Below are positions 8,808 to 16,958 of a stretch of DNA of 55,982 nucleotides, in pieces. The notes beneath the pieces are model-generated. The model did no database searches, was not told where the DNA came from, and saw only the letters and a program-made list of their open reading frames with translations. The DNA lies in the IMG/VR virus record IMGVR_UViG_3300046467_002171, positions 1 through 55,982 of that record; one strand, 5' to 3'. The stretch's first letter is position 1. Every line of letters begins with the position of its first letter. This stretch comes from a virus. The translations under genes and the position numbers were made by a program.

Positions 8808-11264
8808 ATGGCTACTGATCCTCTTGTATCGCTGATGGAGCGACGGAACAATAACCCGGACATAGAAGATATGGCTCTCGATATTGAAATCGAGCAGCCC
8901 GGAACCTTATTTCCTTCTGCGGACGCAATTCCGGAGGGGATTGAGATAGAGGAAGAGGAAGACGGCGGGGTTACTATTGATCTAGACCCAAGCGCTTCCA
9001 GAGAGAGGGGTTCTGAAAACTTTTTCGATAATCTGGCAGAAGAACTGAATGACCGTGAATTGGGGGCTATTGCTAACGAATTAACGGCAGAGTTTGAGGC
9101 CAACAAAACGTCGCGTGGGGATTGGGAAGATGCCTATGCCAACGGATTGGAACTGTTGGGCTTTCATTACGAGGAGCGGACGCAGCCGTTCCGTGGTGCA
9201 ACCGGCGTTACCCATCCTTTATTGGCGGAAGCGGCCACGCAATTTCAGGCACAGGCGTTTAATGAAATGCTGCCCCCTGGTGGACCTGTAAGAACGGTCA
9301 TTTTGGGGGATTTAACCACAGAGAAGGAACAGCAGTCTCGGCGTGTGCAGGAGTTTATGAATTACTACCTCACGAATGTAATGGAGGAGTACACGCCGGA
9401 ATTTGATCAAATGCTTTTTTATCTGCCTTTGGCGGGTTCCACTTTTAAAAAGGTGTATTACGACGAGTCAATGGAACGTGCGGTCAGCAGTTTCGTTCCG
9501 GCGGAACACCTTGTTGTTCCTTTTGAAGCGAGTGATCTCGAAACTTGCTCAAATATTACGCAGGTGGTTAGAACACCTCTTAACGATTTGCGTAAAAAAC
9601 AAATTTCGGGTTTTTATCGAGACATTCCGGTCCATCCTGCGCAATCTGAAAGCTCTAGTATATCCAAGGAGTTGGAATATCTTGAAGGCGTTCACCCCTC
9701 AACTATCGACTATGATTGTACGTTGCTGGAATGCCATGTGAATTTGGATCTGCCGGGGTATGAAGAACTCGGAGAGGATGGAGAACCCACCGGAATAAAG
9801 GTCCCCTATATCGTTACCATTAGTGAAGATAATGGACAGGTATTATCTATTCGTCGGAATTATCAGGAAGACGACCCTCAGAAGAAGAAGATCCGGTATT
9901 TTGTACATTACAAGTTTCTGCCGGGCTTTGGTTTCTATGGGCTGGGCCTGATCCATACGATTGGTGGCTTGTCCCGCACCGCTACGGCTGCACTGCGTCA
10001 GCTTATTGACGCAGGTACGCTATCGAACCTTCCCGCAGGATTCAAGGCTCGTGGTCTACGGATCCGTGATGACGAGGAGCCGTTACAGCCTGGAGAGTTT
10101 CGAGATGTGGATGCGCCGGGGGGAGCCATTCGGGACAGTTTGATGCCGTTGCCTTTTAAAGGGCCGGATTCCACGCTGTTTCAGCTTTTAGGTTTTGTAG
10201 TTGAAGCGGGACAGCGATTTGCCACGATTACGGATTTGAAGGTTGGGGACGGCAACCAAGGTGCGGCAGTTGGTACGACGATTGCCATGTTGGAGCAGGG
10301 TACTCGTGTGATGAGTGCGGTGCATAAACGAATGCACTATGCCATGCGGCAGGAATTCAAACTTCTGGCGCGGGTCATGGCGGATTATTTACCACCGGAA
10401 TATCCTTATGCGGTTGTAAATGCTAATCGAGACGTTAAGGCGAAGGATTTTGACGATCGGGTGGATATTTTACCCGTATCCAACCCCAATGTTTTTTCTC
10501 AGGCACAACGGGTCACGCTGGCGCAAACACAAATGCAGCTTGCTACGCAGGCTCCAGAAATGCACAACCTGCATGAGGCGTTTCGGCGCATGTATGAGGC
10601 GTTGGGGGTACGGGATATTGACAAGTTATTAAACACCCCTTCCACGGACGAACCAGAGCCTAAAGATCCCGCACAAGAGAATATTGATGCGTTGGAAAAT
10701 ACGGATTTAAAGGCCTTTGGGGGACAGGACCACGATGCCCATATTATGGCGCATTTAATTTTCGGTACTTCTGGGATTGTGCAGGGAATGCCTGCGGTAG
10801 CCATTTCTTTACAGAAGCACGTTATGGAACATGCCAAGCTCAAGGCGCAGGAACAGGCGCAAATTGTGTTCACGCAACAGCGAGAAGCTGCGGGTCAGCA
10901 GGGACAAGTTGATGAGGGAGAAGCACAATATGAAATGGAAGCATTAACCGCGCAGCTAATTGCACAGGAAATGCAGAATCTGAAGGTTATGAGTGATCAA
11001 ATTGCGAACATGGGACAACCGGAAGGCCCTGATCCGTTGGTCGCGTTAAAAGAGCAGGAACTGGCGATCAAGGGTCAGAAGAGTCAGGCGGATATTTCTC
11101 AGGATCAAGCCGAATTGCAGCTTGATCAAACCAAGGAAGCTCGCAAGGCCCAGGAATTTCAACAACGTCTCGCGAGTCAGGAGGGCCAAACGAAAGCCCG
11201 TATTGATGCTGCTCGTGAGCGTGAGATAATTCGTTTACAGCAGCAAGCCAATAGAGGGCAATAA
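8808..11264 (+). CDS. Portal protein
   Basis: The protein has 818 residues and forms the dodecameric ring at the capsid vertex through which DNA is packaged and ejected. Recognisable portal segments are YANGLELLGFHYEERTQPFRG near residues 110-130, a FMNYYLTNVMEEYTPEFDQM stretch near 183-202, and LPLAGSTFKKVYYD just after. The N-terminal 80 residues are acidic. The C-terminal about 150 residues are Gln/Glu/Ala-rich and predicted coiled coil, consistent with a barrel or core-binding extension. This is the P22/SU10-like long portal class seen in marine podovirus-like genomes. A second in-frame ATG is not needed; the start has an AGGA element about ten bases upstream. Confidence 0.93.
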   Translation: MATDPLVSLMERRNNNPDIEDMALDIEIEQPGTLFPSADAIPEGIEIEEEEDGGVTIDLDPSASRERGSENFFDNLAEELNDRELGAIANELTAEFEANKTSRGDWEDAYANGLELLGFHYEERTQPFRGATGVTHPLLAEAATQFQAQAFNEMLPPGGPVRTVILGDLTTEKEQQSRRVQEFMNYYLTNVMEEYTPEFDQMLFYLPLAGSTFKKVYYDESMERAVSSFVPAEHLVVPFEASDLETCSNITQVVRTPLNDLRKKQISGFYRDIPVHPAQSESSSISKELEYLEGVHPSTIDYDCTLLECHVNLDLPGYEELGEDGEPTGIKVPYIVTISEDNGQVLSIRRNYQEDDPQKKKIRYFVHYKFLPGFGFYGLGLIHTIGGLSRTATAALRQLIDAGTLSNLPAGFKARGLRIRDDEEPLQPGEFRDVDAPGGAIRDSLMPLPFKGPDSTLFQLLGFVVEAGQRFATITDLKVGDGNQGAAVGTTIAMLEQGTRVMSAVHKRMHYAMRQEFKLLARVMADYLPPEYPYAVVNANRDVKAKDFDDRVDILPVSNPNVFSQAQRVTLAQTQMQLATQAPEMHNLHEAFRRMYEALGVRDIDKLLNTPSTDEPEPKDPAQENIDALENTDLKAFGGQDHDAHIMAHLIFGTSGIVQGMPAVAISLQKHVMEHAKLKAQEQAQIVFTQQREAAGQQGQVDEGEAQYEMEALTAQLIAQEMQNLKVMSDQIANMGQPEGPDPLVALKEQELAIKGQKSQADISQDQAELQLDQTKEARKAQEFQQRLASQEGQTKARIDAAREREIIRLQQQANRGQ

Positions 11265-11265
11265 C

Positions 11266-11466
11266 ATGGGTGTAGTAAAAATTATTAGTGGTCCGGTAGA
11301 AGCGCCAAAACCACAAAACAAGGCAGTTATTCAAGGTCAGGGCAGTATTCCTTATGCCAAGGCCACCCAAGAAAAAACGCCGAATATAGGGAAAGCTGAA
11401 ATCACGGTAGGCAAAAAACGTGGTATGGGTGCCGCACAACGCGGCGGTCGCTTCACGATGGCATAG
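11266..11466 (+). CDS. Small basic virion-module protein
   Basis: The protein has 66 residues. It begins two bases after the portal stop and ends with KKRGMGAAQRGGRFTMA, a Gly/Arg-rich tail that I associate with small conserved proteins next to portal genes in uncultured marine phages. Lys/Arg residues dominate the C-terminal half. No domain is recognised. Tight spacing with portal and the following small gene suggests co-translation and a head-assembly or DNA-binding role, by position only. Confidence 0.75.
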   Translation: MGVVKIISGPVEAPKPQNKAVIQGQGSIPYAKATQEKTPNIGKAEITVGKKRGMGAAQRGGRFTMA

Positions 11467-11468
11467 CC

Positions 11469-11630
11469 ATGCCGCTTAAACATGGTTCCAGTGATCAGAC
11501 TGTCAGTACCAATATTCGACGGCTGATGGATGAGGGCTATCCACAGGAAAAGGCCCTAGCTATTGCGATGCGTAGCGCCGGTAAACGTCGTGAGAAAAAA
11601 GATAAGCCTAGAAAAAGGAAGCGCACATGA
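11469..11630 (+). CDS. Small conserved phage protein (MPLKHGSS family)
   Basis: This 53-residue gene begins MPLKHGSSDQTVSTNIRRLM and continues with DEGYPQEKALAIAMRSAG and a Lys/Arg-rich tail. The pattern (basic start, N-I-R-x-L-M, then x-G-x-P-x-x-x-A-[VL]-A-I-A) is a widespread small phage protein found between portal and capsid genes. I know no assigned function. Its stop overlaps the holin ATG (ATGA), indicating coupled translation. The helical middle plus basic tail would suit a nucleic-acid or capsid contact, but that is only inferred. Confidence 0.85.
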   Translation: MPLKHGSSDQTVSTNIRRLMDEGYPQEKALAIAMRSAGKRREKKDKPRKRKRT

Positions 11631-12010
11631 TTCCATTAATCGAGGCTGGTTTGAGAATTATTGATAAAATAATCCCCGACCCTACAGCAAAGGCCGAAGC
11701 CACGCGAAAATTGCTAGAAATTCAGCAGGCGGGAGAACTCGCAGATGTTGAAGCCGCAATGAATGTCGTCGTCGCGGAAGCCAAAAGCGAACATGCTCTA
11801 ACGAGCCAATGGCGTCCTATCACGATGCTAGTTTTTACTGCTATCGTCGCGAACAATTACATTGTTGCCCCCTATTTAGCAGCTATATTTGGTTGGAGCG
11901 TCACGTTAGAGATGCCAGACCAACTATGGAATTTACTCAGTATCGGTATCGGTGGCTATGTCGTCGGCAGAAGTTCTGAAAAAGCTATTAAGAACTGGAA
12001 AGGCACCTAA
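11627..12010 (+). CDS. Holin, three-TM (GTA-type) family
   Basis: The protein has 127 residues. It matches the pattern of the GTA holin 3TM family: an amphipathic N terminus (IDKIIPDPTAKAEA), the hallmark SEHALTSQWRPITMLVF, a hydrophobic run ANNYIVAPYLAAIFGW, and a final LLSIGIGGYVVGRSSEK membrane segment. Such holins make inner-membrane lesions that release endolysin at the end of infection. It lies directly upstream of the endolysin gene and overlaps the preceding small gene by an ATGA. Placement of the lysis cassette inside the head module, between portal and scaffold, is notable. Confidence 0.88.
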   Translation: MIPLIEAGLRIIDKIIPDPTAKAEATRKLLEIQQAGELADVEAAMNVVVAEAKSEHALTSQWRPITMLVFTAIVANNYIVAPYLAAIFGWSVTLEMPDQLWNLLSIGIGGYVVGRSSEKAIKNWKGT

Positions 12011-12012
12011 AG

Positions 12013-12531
12013 TTGAAGGGCAATTTTGATCAATGTTTGAGACAGGTTTTAGAGCATGAGGGGGGATATGTAAATCATCCCGAAGATCCCGGTGGTCGTA
12101 CCAACATGGGCATTACACAAGCGGTTTATGAAAAACACTTGGGGCGTCCTGTAACAGAAAAAGACATGAGAGAAATCCCGTTTGAACACGTCAAAGAGAT
12201 TTACAAGGAAAAATATTGGGACAAGGTGTGTGGAGAAGAGTTGCCCGAAGGTTTAGATTTTAGTGTTTTTGACTGGGCCGTGAACTCTGGGCCGTCAAGA
12301 GCGGTTAAAACCTTACAAAGGATAATAAAAGTTTCACAGGACGGCGCTATTGGCCCCATTACGTTAAAAGCAATTGGGGCTATCAGTCCCGGTTATTTGA
12401 TCCATAAGTACGGGTCAGAAAGAGAAAGGTTTTACAGGCAGTTATCCACGTTTGCCACCTTTGGAGAAGGTTGGTTAAATCGGTTGGATAGGACGCAGAA
12501 AAAGTCCTATGAAATGATGTGCGAAGTATAA
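12013..12531 (+). CDS. Endolysin, glycoside hydrolase 108 family
   Basis: The muramidase has 172 residues. The catalytic motif HEGGYVNHPEDPGG (E16) followed by TNMGIT is characteristic of GH108 endolysins. The middle part VFDWAVNSGPSRAVKTLQ and DGAIGPITLKAI correspond to the peptidoglycan-binding C-terminal half of this family. It would hydrolyse the glycan backbone after the holin opens the membrane. No signal peptide is visible. The start codon is TTG at 12013, two bases after the holin stop; no later ATG would preserve the catalytic region. Length is typical for a phage GH108 enzyme. Confidence 0.92.
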   Translation: MKGNFDQCLRQVLEHEGGYVNHPEDPGGRTNMGITQAVYEKHLGRPVTEKDMREIPFEHVKEIYKEKYWDKVCGEELPEGLDFSVFDWAVNSGPSRAVKTLQRIIKVSQDGAIGPITLKAIGAISPGYLIHKYGSERERFYRQLSTFATFGEGWLNRLDRTQKKSYEMMCEV

Positions 12532-13176
12532 ATGAACGAACAACAAATAGAAGCAAGCGTATTAGCCCCCTTTGGCCCTCGCATTTTAAAAGCAAAAGTT
12601 CCTTCAGATATGTTGGATACGCTTAATGCTCATTGCGACGAAATTTTGGAAATAGAGGGCCGGGAAGAATTAAGCCTTTCCAAAGATTTAGTAGGACACG
12701 TGCGGGAAGAATGGGCTTGCGATCTGGAGAAGGCACCCGATTTTGGAAATATGCTATTCATACTTACCAAAGGTTTGTATGACCATTTTATTAACGAGCG
12801 TAAGGAAAAACAAACAGCAATTCCGGAGAATTTAGTTGTCCATAAAAGCTGGTTTGTTCGCGCCTTTGAGAACGATTACAACCCGGCGCATATGCACACA
12901 AGCGGGAGTTATTCCTGTGTACTGTATCTAAAGGTTCCCGAAAATATTTCAGACACCAACCACAAGCATGTTGATAAACAAGTGACGGAAGGATATTTGG
13001 ATTTTATTTACGGGACTTCGCTGGTGTGTTGTGCTGGTAACCTATGCCTTAAACCTGAAGTAGGTGACCTTTATATTTTCCCTGCTTATTTATTTCACGC
13101 GGCATATCCCTTTTATGGGGAAGGTGAACGTCGATCCTTCTCTGCTAATATGTCTTTAGGGGTAAAAAAGGAATGA
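12532..13176 (+). CDS. Putative 2OG-Fe(II) oxygenase
   Basis: The protein has 214 residues with the double-stranded beta-helix pattern of the 2OG-FeII_Oxy_5-like group. The first metal motif is NPAHMHTSGSYSCVLYLKVP (H120, H122). The distal histidine is in DLYIFPAYLFHAAYPF (H189), followed by ER-R at 199-201 that could bind 2-oxoglutarate. Such phage enzymes hydroxylate protein or nucleotide substrates; the substrate here is unknown. It starts immediately after the endolysin stop and its stop overlaps the next ATG, so it is co-expressed with lysis and head genes. A late role such as modifying a virion protein is possible but unproven. Confidence 0.8.
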   Translation: MNEQQIEASVLAPFGPRILKAKVPSDMLDTLNAHCDEILEIEGREELSLSKDLVGHVREEWACDLEKAPDFGNMLFILTKGLYDHFINERKEKQTAIPENLVVHKSWFVRAFENDYNPAHMHTSGSYSCVLYLKVPENISDTNHKHVDKQVTEGYLDFIYGTSLVCCAGNLCLKPEVGDLYIFPAYLFHAAYPFYGEGERRSFSANMSLGVKKE

Positions 13177-13370
13177 ACTCCTTTGATATTGTTCAGTTCA
13201 TACAACGGGCGATTAAGGAACGAAAGACGATTGTTCTGGATGTTTTGGAAAATAATGGTATAAAATCTATAGAACAATACCGAGAACTTATGGGTGAATT
13301 AAACGCCCTTAATTTTGTTTTACAGGAACTCTCGGGCCTGCTAGAAAAACAGGAACAATTAGATGACTGA
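13173..13370 (+). CDS. Small helical protein of unknown function
   Basis: The protein has 65 residues, overlapping the oxygenase stop and the following GroES-like start. The sequence is Glu/Leu/Gln-rich (ELNALNFVLQELSGLLEKQE) and probably one or two helices forming a coiled coil. Short proteins of this type occur at the same position in related marine phages, but I know no function. A structural or assembly accessory is a guess from neighbours. Confidence 0.7.
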   Translation: MNSFDIVQFIQRAIKERKTIVLDVLENNGIKSIEQYRELMGELNALNFVLQELSGLLEKQEQLDD

Positions 13371-13782
13371 AGCTGCTCAAAATGTAGAAAACCTGTACGT
13401 TAAAGAAGATGGACGCGTACTGGACCCAACTCTTCTTGACAATACTCTTTTGGAAAGAATGCCCAACCCTACTGGTTGGAGGCTACTTATTCTTCCTTAC
13501 CGTGGAAAAGGTACGACCGACGGAGGTATTCACCTACCGGACAAAATCCTTGAAGAAGGCCAAATACAAACGGTTGTCGCCTATGTCATAAAACAGGGTC
13601 CTTTAGCTTATAGGGATAAAGAAAAATTTCCTGACGGAGCTTGGTGCAAGGAAAAGGACTGGATCATTCTTGCTAGGTACGCGGGGTCCAGACTTCGAAT
13701 AGAAGGGGGCGAGGTTCGCATCATTAATGATGATGAAGTTTTAGCCACTATTCTTGACCCAGATGACATTATTAATCTTTAA
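13363..13782 (+). CDS. GroES-like co-chaperonin (Cpn10 family)
   Basis: The protein has 139 residues, longer than bacterial GroES (about 97) because of an N-terminal extension of about 30 residues. The Cpn10 barrel is visible: PTGWRLLILPYRGKGTTDGG then IHLPDK (mobile-loop region), VVAYVIKQGPLAY, WIILARYAGSRLRI and IINDDEVLATI. Phage co-chaperonins such as T4 Gp31 replace host GroES so the host GroEL can fold a large capsid protein. No GroEL is encoded here, so it would pair with the host chaperonin. Its place just before scaffold and capsid genes fits that job. Confidence 0.9.
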   Translation: MTEAAQNVENLYVKEDGRVLDPTLLDNTLLERMPNPTGWRLLILPYRGKGTTDGGIHLPDKILEEGQIQTVVAYVIKQGPLAYRDKEKFPDGAWCKEKDWIILARYAGSRLRIEGGEVRIINDDEVLATILDPDDIINL

Positions 13783-13794
13783 GAGAGAGCAGTT

Positions 13795-14739
13795 ATGGCA
13801 GCAGCACAACAAACAGTAGCAGAGACGACGGATAAACAAGTTCCTCTTGACTTTGATGAGGACGCACCGGATGTGGAGGTATCTCTTGAAAGTCCTGCGT
13901 TGGCGGAGGAGATAAGTGACGCGGAAGTTATTGAAGTCCGTGAAGTTGAAGAAAAAACCGAGCAAGAAGAGTACACCACCACGGTTCAAAAACGCATTGA
14001 TCGTTTAACAAAGAAAATGAGGGAAGCCGAAAGGCAACGAGAAGAGGCCCTAAAATACGCCCAAAACGTCCAAACCGAATCAAACGATCTTAAAGCGCGT
14101 ATGCAGCAGTTGGATCAAGGTTATGTGTCGGAATACGGCAGTCGCATTAATGCGGAACAGCAGCAGGCCGAAGGGGAATTAAGAAAAGCGGTAGAGCTAG
14201 GTGATGTGGACGCTACCGTAGCGGCCCAAAAAACCATGACACAGTTGGCTGTTGCACAAGATCGTTATGAGCAGGCCAAAGCTCAACAAGAGCAACAGGT
14301 CGCACAGGAAGCTGCGTATACCCAGCAATTAGCGCAACAAAACCAAGCCAATTATGCTCAACCGCCCGCCGCTGCGCCCGCCGCTGCGCCCCCAACTGAC
14401 CCGAAAGCGGAAAAATGGGCCGCTCGTAATGAATGGTTTGGGCAGGATGAGGCTATGACCTTTGCGGCTTTTGGTATTCATAAAAAAATGGTGGAAAGTG
14501 AAGGATTTGACCCGCAGAGCGATGACTACTATAGTGAACTTGATGAGCGGTTACAGACAGAGTTTCCGCAAAAAATTAATGGGACCAGCAGACGAGCCGC
14601 CCAGACCGTTGCTGGAGTGTCCCGTTCTTCTTCGTCAGGGCGCGGAAAGAAAAAAGTTAGACTCACCCCTAGCCAGGTAACTATTGCTAAAAAATTGGGT
14701 GTGCCGCTTGAAGAATACGCGAAATACGTGAAGGAGTAG
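13795..14739 (+). CDS. Capsid scaffolding protein
   Basis: The protein has 314 residues and is mostly helical and highly charged. An acidic N terminus (residues 1-60) leads into a long coiled coil (RIDRLTKKMREAERQREEAL), then an Ala/Gln-rich region and an APAAAP linker. A conserved segment EKWAARNEWFGQDEAM followed by FAAFGIHKK precedes the basic C terminus GRGKKKVRLTPSQ. Acidic, coiled-coil character with a basic C terminus is classic for scaffolds, and it lies upstream of the major capsid gene. It would template procapsid assembly and then exit. The start has GAGAGAGC about ten bases upstream. Confidence 0.85.
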   Translation: MAAAQQTVAETTDKQVPLDFDEDAPDVEVSLESPALAEEISDAEVIEVREVEEKTEQEEYTTTVQKRIDRLTKKMREAERQREEALKYAQNVQTESNDLKARMQQLDQGYVSEYGSRINAEQQQAEGELRKAVELGDVDATVAAQKTMTQLAVAQDRYEQAKAQQEQQVAQEAAYTQQLAQQNQANYAQPPAAAPAAAPPTDPKAEKWAARNEWFGQDEAMTFAAFGIHKKMVESEGFDPQSDDYYSELDERLQTEFPQKINGTSRRAAQTVAGVSRSSSSGRGKKKVRLTPSQVTIAKKLGVPLEEYAKYVKE

Positions 14740-14742
14740 AAA

Positions 14743-15234
14743 ATGACTAAAGAAGTAGAGACAGACCGCTTCGAAGGCATTGATCGTTCTCCTCGCGCAA
14801 AAAAGACAAGGGAAGAAACGGCGCAGCGTAAGCCGTGGGCTCCCCCCACCATGTTGGACGCACCACCTGCACCAGAAGGATATAAACATCGTTGGATAAG
14901 AGCCGAAGTACGTGGTTTTGATGATCGTCAAAACATTTCAGCACGTCTTCGTGAAGGCTATGAATTTGTCCGAAAAGATGAATATCCTGATTTTGAAGCT
15001 CCGGTTATGGAGTCGGGTCGCTATGAAGGTGTATTTGGCGTTGGTGGATTGATTCTCGCGAGGATTCCACTGGAAACAGTGCAGGAACGTACTGATTATT
15101 TTGCGGCTAAAAGCCAAGATTTAATGGACGCAGTCGATCATGACATGATGCGTGAGAATGCTCATTCAACAATGACGATTGATAAACCAAATCGTCAAAC
15201 TCGTGTAACTTTTGGCGGTCCACGGAAATCGTGA
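14743..15234 (+). CDS. Conserved head-module protein, function unknown
   Basis: The protein has 163 residues. The segment RKPWAPPTMLDAPPAPEG then YKHRWIRAEVRGFDDRQN, FGVGGLILARIPLETVQ and a C-terminal RQTRVTFGG are familiar from uncultured marine phage genomes, always between scaffold and capsid genes. I know of no assigned function. No enzyme motif, membrane segment or zinc cluster is present. Location and invariance suggest a minor head or assembly protein. It starts four bases after the scaffold stop with GGAG upstream. Confidence 0.82.
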   Translation: MTKEVETDRFEGIDRSPRAKKTREETAQRKPWAPPTMLDAPPAPEGYKHRWIRAEVRGFDDRQNISARLREGYEFVRKDEYPDFEAPVMESGRYEGVFGVGGLILARIPLETVQERTDYFAAKSQDLMDAVDHDMMRENAHSTMTIDKPNRQTRVTFGGPRKS

Positions 15235-15260
15235 ACTGCTCCCTTTAGGAGTAAGAACCA

Positions 15261-15905
15261 ATGGCTAATACTTATTCTGCAATGGGGCTACAACCCATTG
15301 CTAAATTAGGTCAAAGCACTAACTCCACGGGTATCACAGGCTACACTCCTTATGAAATTGCCAACGGCAACACCACCGCCATCTACCACGGCTCTCCAGT
15401 TATTCCCCTTTCTACGGGGTATATTTCACTGGTAGGCGCTGCGGCGGGCGGAACGGTTAGCTTAGTAGGCGCTTTTGTGGGGTGTGAGTATGTATCTAGC
15501 ACTACCTCGAAAACCATTTGGTCAAATTATTGGCCGGGTTCCGGGGCAGACAGCAACTATCCTGTAAAGGCTTTTGTCGCTGATGATCCAAACCAATTAT
15601 TCGTAATTGGGACGGACGCATCGTGGACAAATAAAGCCACAGCAAGAGCGGCTGTCTTTGCTAATGCAAACTTTAGCAGTGGCACTAGTGGGTCCACGAA
15701 AACAGGTCGTTCCACCGCAGCACTTGCAATCAGTACCATCGCAACTACCGCAGCCTTGCAGTTAAGAATTATGGGTTGGGTAGAAGATGATTCTGATGCA
15801 GATTTTTCTGCGGCGGGAATTAAGGCCATCGTAAGGTTGAACAACAGCTTTAACTCACCGGAAGGGAGTATTGCTGCTGGGACACCTTCGACAACAGGCG
15901 TTTAG
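15261..15905 (+). CDS. Probable capsid decoration/structural protein
   Basis: The protein has 214 residues, Gly/Ser/Thr/Ala-rich with alternating beta strands, and is preceded by TTTAGGAG as ribosome site. Motifs YEIANGNTTAIYHGSPV and VGAFVGCEYV are typical of a small beta-rich protein encoded just upstream of the capsid gene in related phages. Such proteins often cement or decorate the capsid. Assignment rests on composition and position; I see no catalytic motif. The gene is 11 bp upstream of the major capsid gene, so both are probably co-translated at high level. Confidence 0.72.
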   Translation: MANTYSAMGLQPIAKLGQSTNSTGITGYTPYEIANGNTTAIYHGSPVIPLSTGYISLVGAAAGGTVSLVGAFVGCEYVSSTTSKTIWSNYWPGSGADSNYPVKAFVADDPNQLFVIGTDASWTNKATARAAVFANANFSSGTSGSTKTGRSTAALAISTIATTAALQLRIMGWVEDDSDADFSAAGIKAIVRLNNSFNSPEGSIAAGTPSTTGV

Positions 15906-15916
15906 GAGGGTTTGAT

Positions 15917-16822
15917 ATGGCTATTTCTCGCGCACAACTCGCGAAAGAGCTGGAACCCGGCCTTAATGCCTTGTTCGGGCTCGAATACGACCGGTATGAC
16001 AAAGAACATACCGCAATCTACGAAGAAGAATCTTCAGATCGTGCATTTGAAGAGGAAGTAATGCTTGCCGGTTTCGGAACGGCTCCGGTAAAAGGTGAGG
16101 GCAGTGCAATTTCATTCGATGACGCGCAGGAAACATATACTGCTCGTTATACGCATGACACCATTGCGCTTGCGTTTAGCATTACGGAAGAGGCTATCGA
16201 AGATAACCTGTATGACCGTTTGGCTTCTCGGTATACCCGCGCTTTAGCACGTTCAATGTCACAAACGAAGCAGGTTAAAGCTGCTGCGGTTTTGAACAAT
16301 GCTTTTGACACGGGGTACCCTGTCGGAGATGGCGCAGCTCTTTGCTCGTCCGCACATCCGTCCCTTACCGGTAATCAGCGTAATTTGCTGTCTACCGCAG
16401 CAGATCTCAACGAAACTTCTCTTGAGCAGATGCTGATTGATATTGCCGGATTGACGGATGAGCGCGGTTTGAAGGTTGCGGTTCGGGGAATGAAATTGCT
16501 TATTCCAAAGGAACTGCAATTTATATCCGAGCGAGTGCTTAACTCAACCCTACGTGCAGGAACGGCGGACAATGACATCAACGCCATGAAATCCATGGGG
16601 ATGCTGCCCGAAGGGGCCTATGTCAACCATTTCCTGACTGATACGGATGCGTTTTTCATTAAAACGGATGCGCCAAACGGCTTTAAGCTGTTTCAGCGTA
16701 CGCCAATCCGTACCGCGATGGAGGGGGACTTCGATACTGGGAACATGCGTTTTAAGGCACGAGAGCGTTATAGCTTTGGTGTTTCTGACTGGCGCGGTGT
16801 TTTCGGTACGCCCGGAGCGTAG
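15917..16822 (+). CDS. Major capsid protein
   Basis: The protein has 301 residues and follows the scaffold and decoration genes, as expected for the main shell protein. Supporting segments are an N-terminal helix with FGLEYDRYDKEHTAIYEEES, a P-loop-like basic helix SRYTRALARSMSQTKQVKAA, SSAHPSLTGNQRNLLSTAAD, and the C-terminal MRFKARERYSFGVSDWRGVFG. This resembles the Mu-gpT/HK97-fold capsid proteins of marine phages. No N-terminal delta domain is evident, consistent with a separate scaffold. GGAGGG ribosome site lies upstream. A terminator-like hairpin follows 20 bp after the stop. Confidence 0.9.
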   Translation: MAISRAQLAKELEPGLNALFGLEYDRYDKEHTAIYEEESSDRAFEEEVMLAGFGTAPVKGEGSAISFDDAQETYTARYTHDTIALAFSITEEAIEDNLYDRLASRYTRALARSMSQTKQVKAAAVLNNAFDTGYPVGDGAALCSSAHPSLTGNQRNLLSTAADLNETSLEQMLIDIAGLTDERGLKVAVRGMKLLIPKELQFISERVLNSTLRAGTADNDINAMKSMGMLPEGAYVNHFLTDTDAFFIKTDAPNGFKLFQRTPIRTAMEGDFDTGNMRFKARERYSFGVSDWRGVFGTPGA

Positions 16823-16841
16823 TTCTTCGTTCTGAAGGAAT

Positions 16842-16873
16842 AGAGGGGTGGCTTGTGTCGCCCCTCTGCTTTT
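16842..16873 (+). terminator. Terminator-like hairpin after the capsid gene
   Basis: AGAGGGG (16842-16848) pairs perfectly with CCCCTCT (16861-16867) across a 12-base loop and is followed by GCTTTTA. The short T run makes it a modest rho-independent terminator. It would raise capsid mRNA relative to downstream genes. Confidence 0.65.
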
Positions 16874-16889
16874 ATCTGGGAAAAATTAG

Positions 16890-16952
16890 CCCTAGCGACT
16901 GTCCCAGCAGACGCTTACCAAGACTCTAGGGCAAAACCTTTGGTAAGGAGGT
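16890..16952 (+). promoter_or_regulatory. Interleaved-stem (pseudoknot-like) leader covering a Shine-Dalgarno
   Basis: Two perfect inverted repeats interleave: CCCTAG (16890-16895) with CTAGGG (16926-16931), and CTTACCAA (16914-16921) with TTGGTAAG (16940-16947). The order A-B-A'-B' is that of an H-type pseudoknot. The last arm overlaps AAGGAGGT (16945-16952), the ribosome site of the GTG-started gene at 16959, so folding would hide it. Function as a translational switch is inferred. Confidence 0.55.
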
Positions 16953-16958
16953 AATAAA

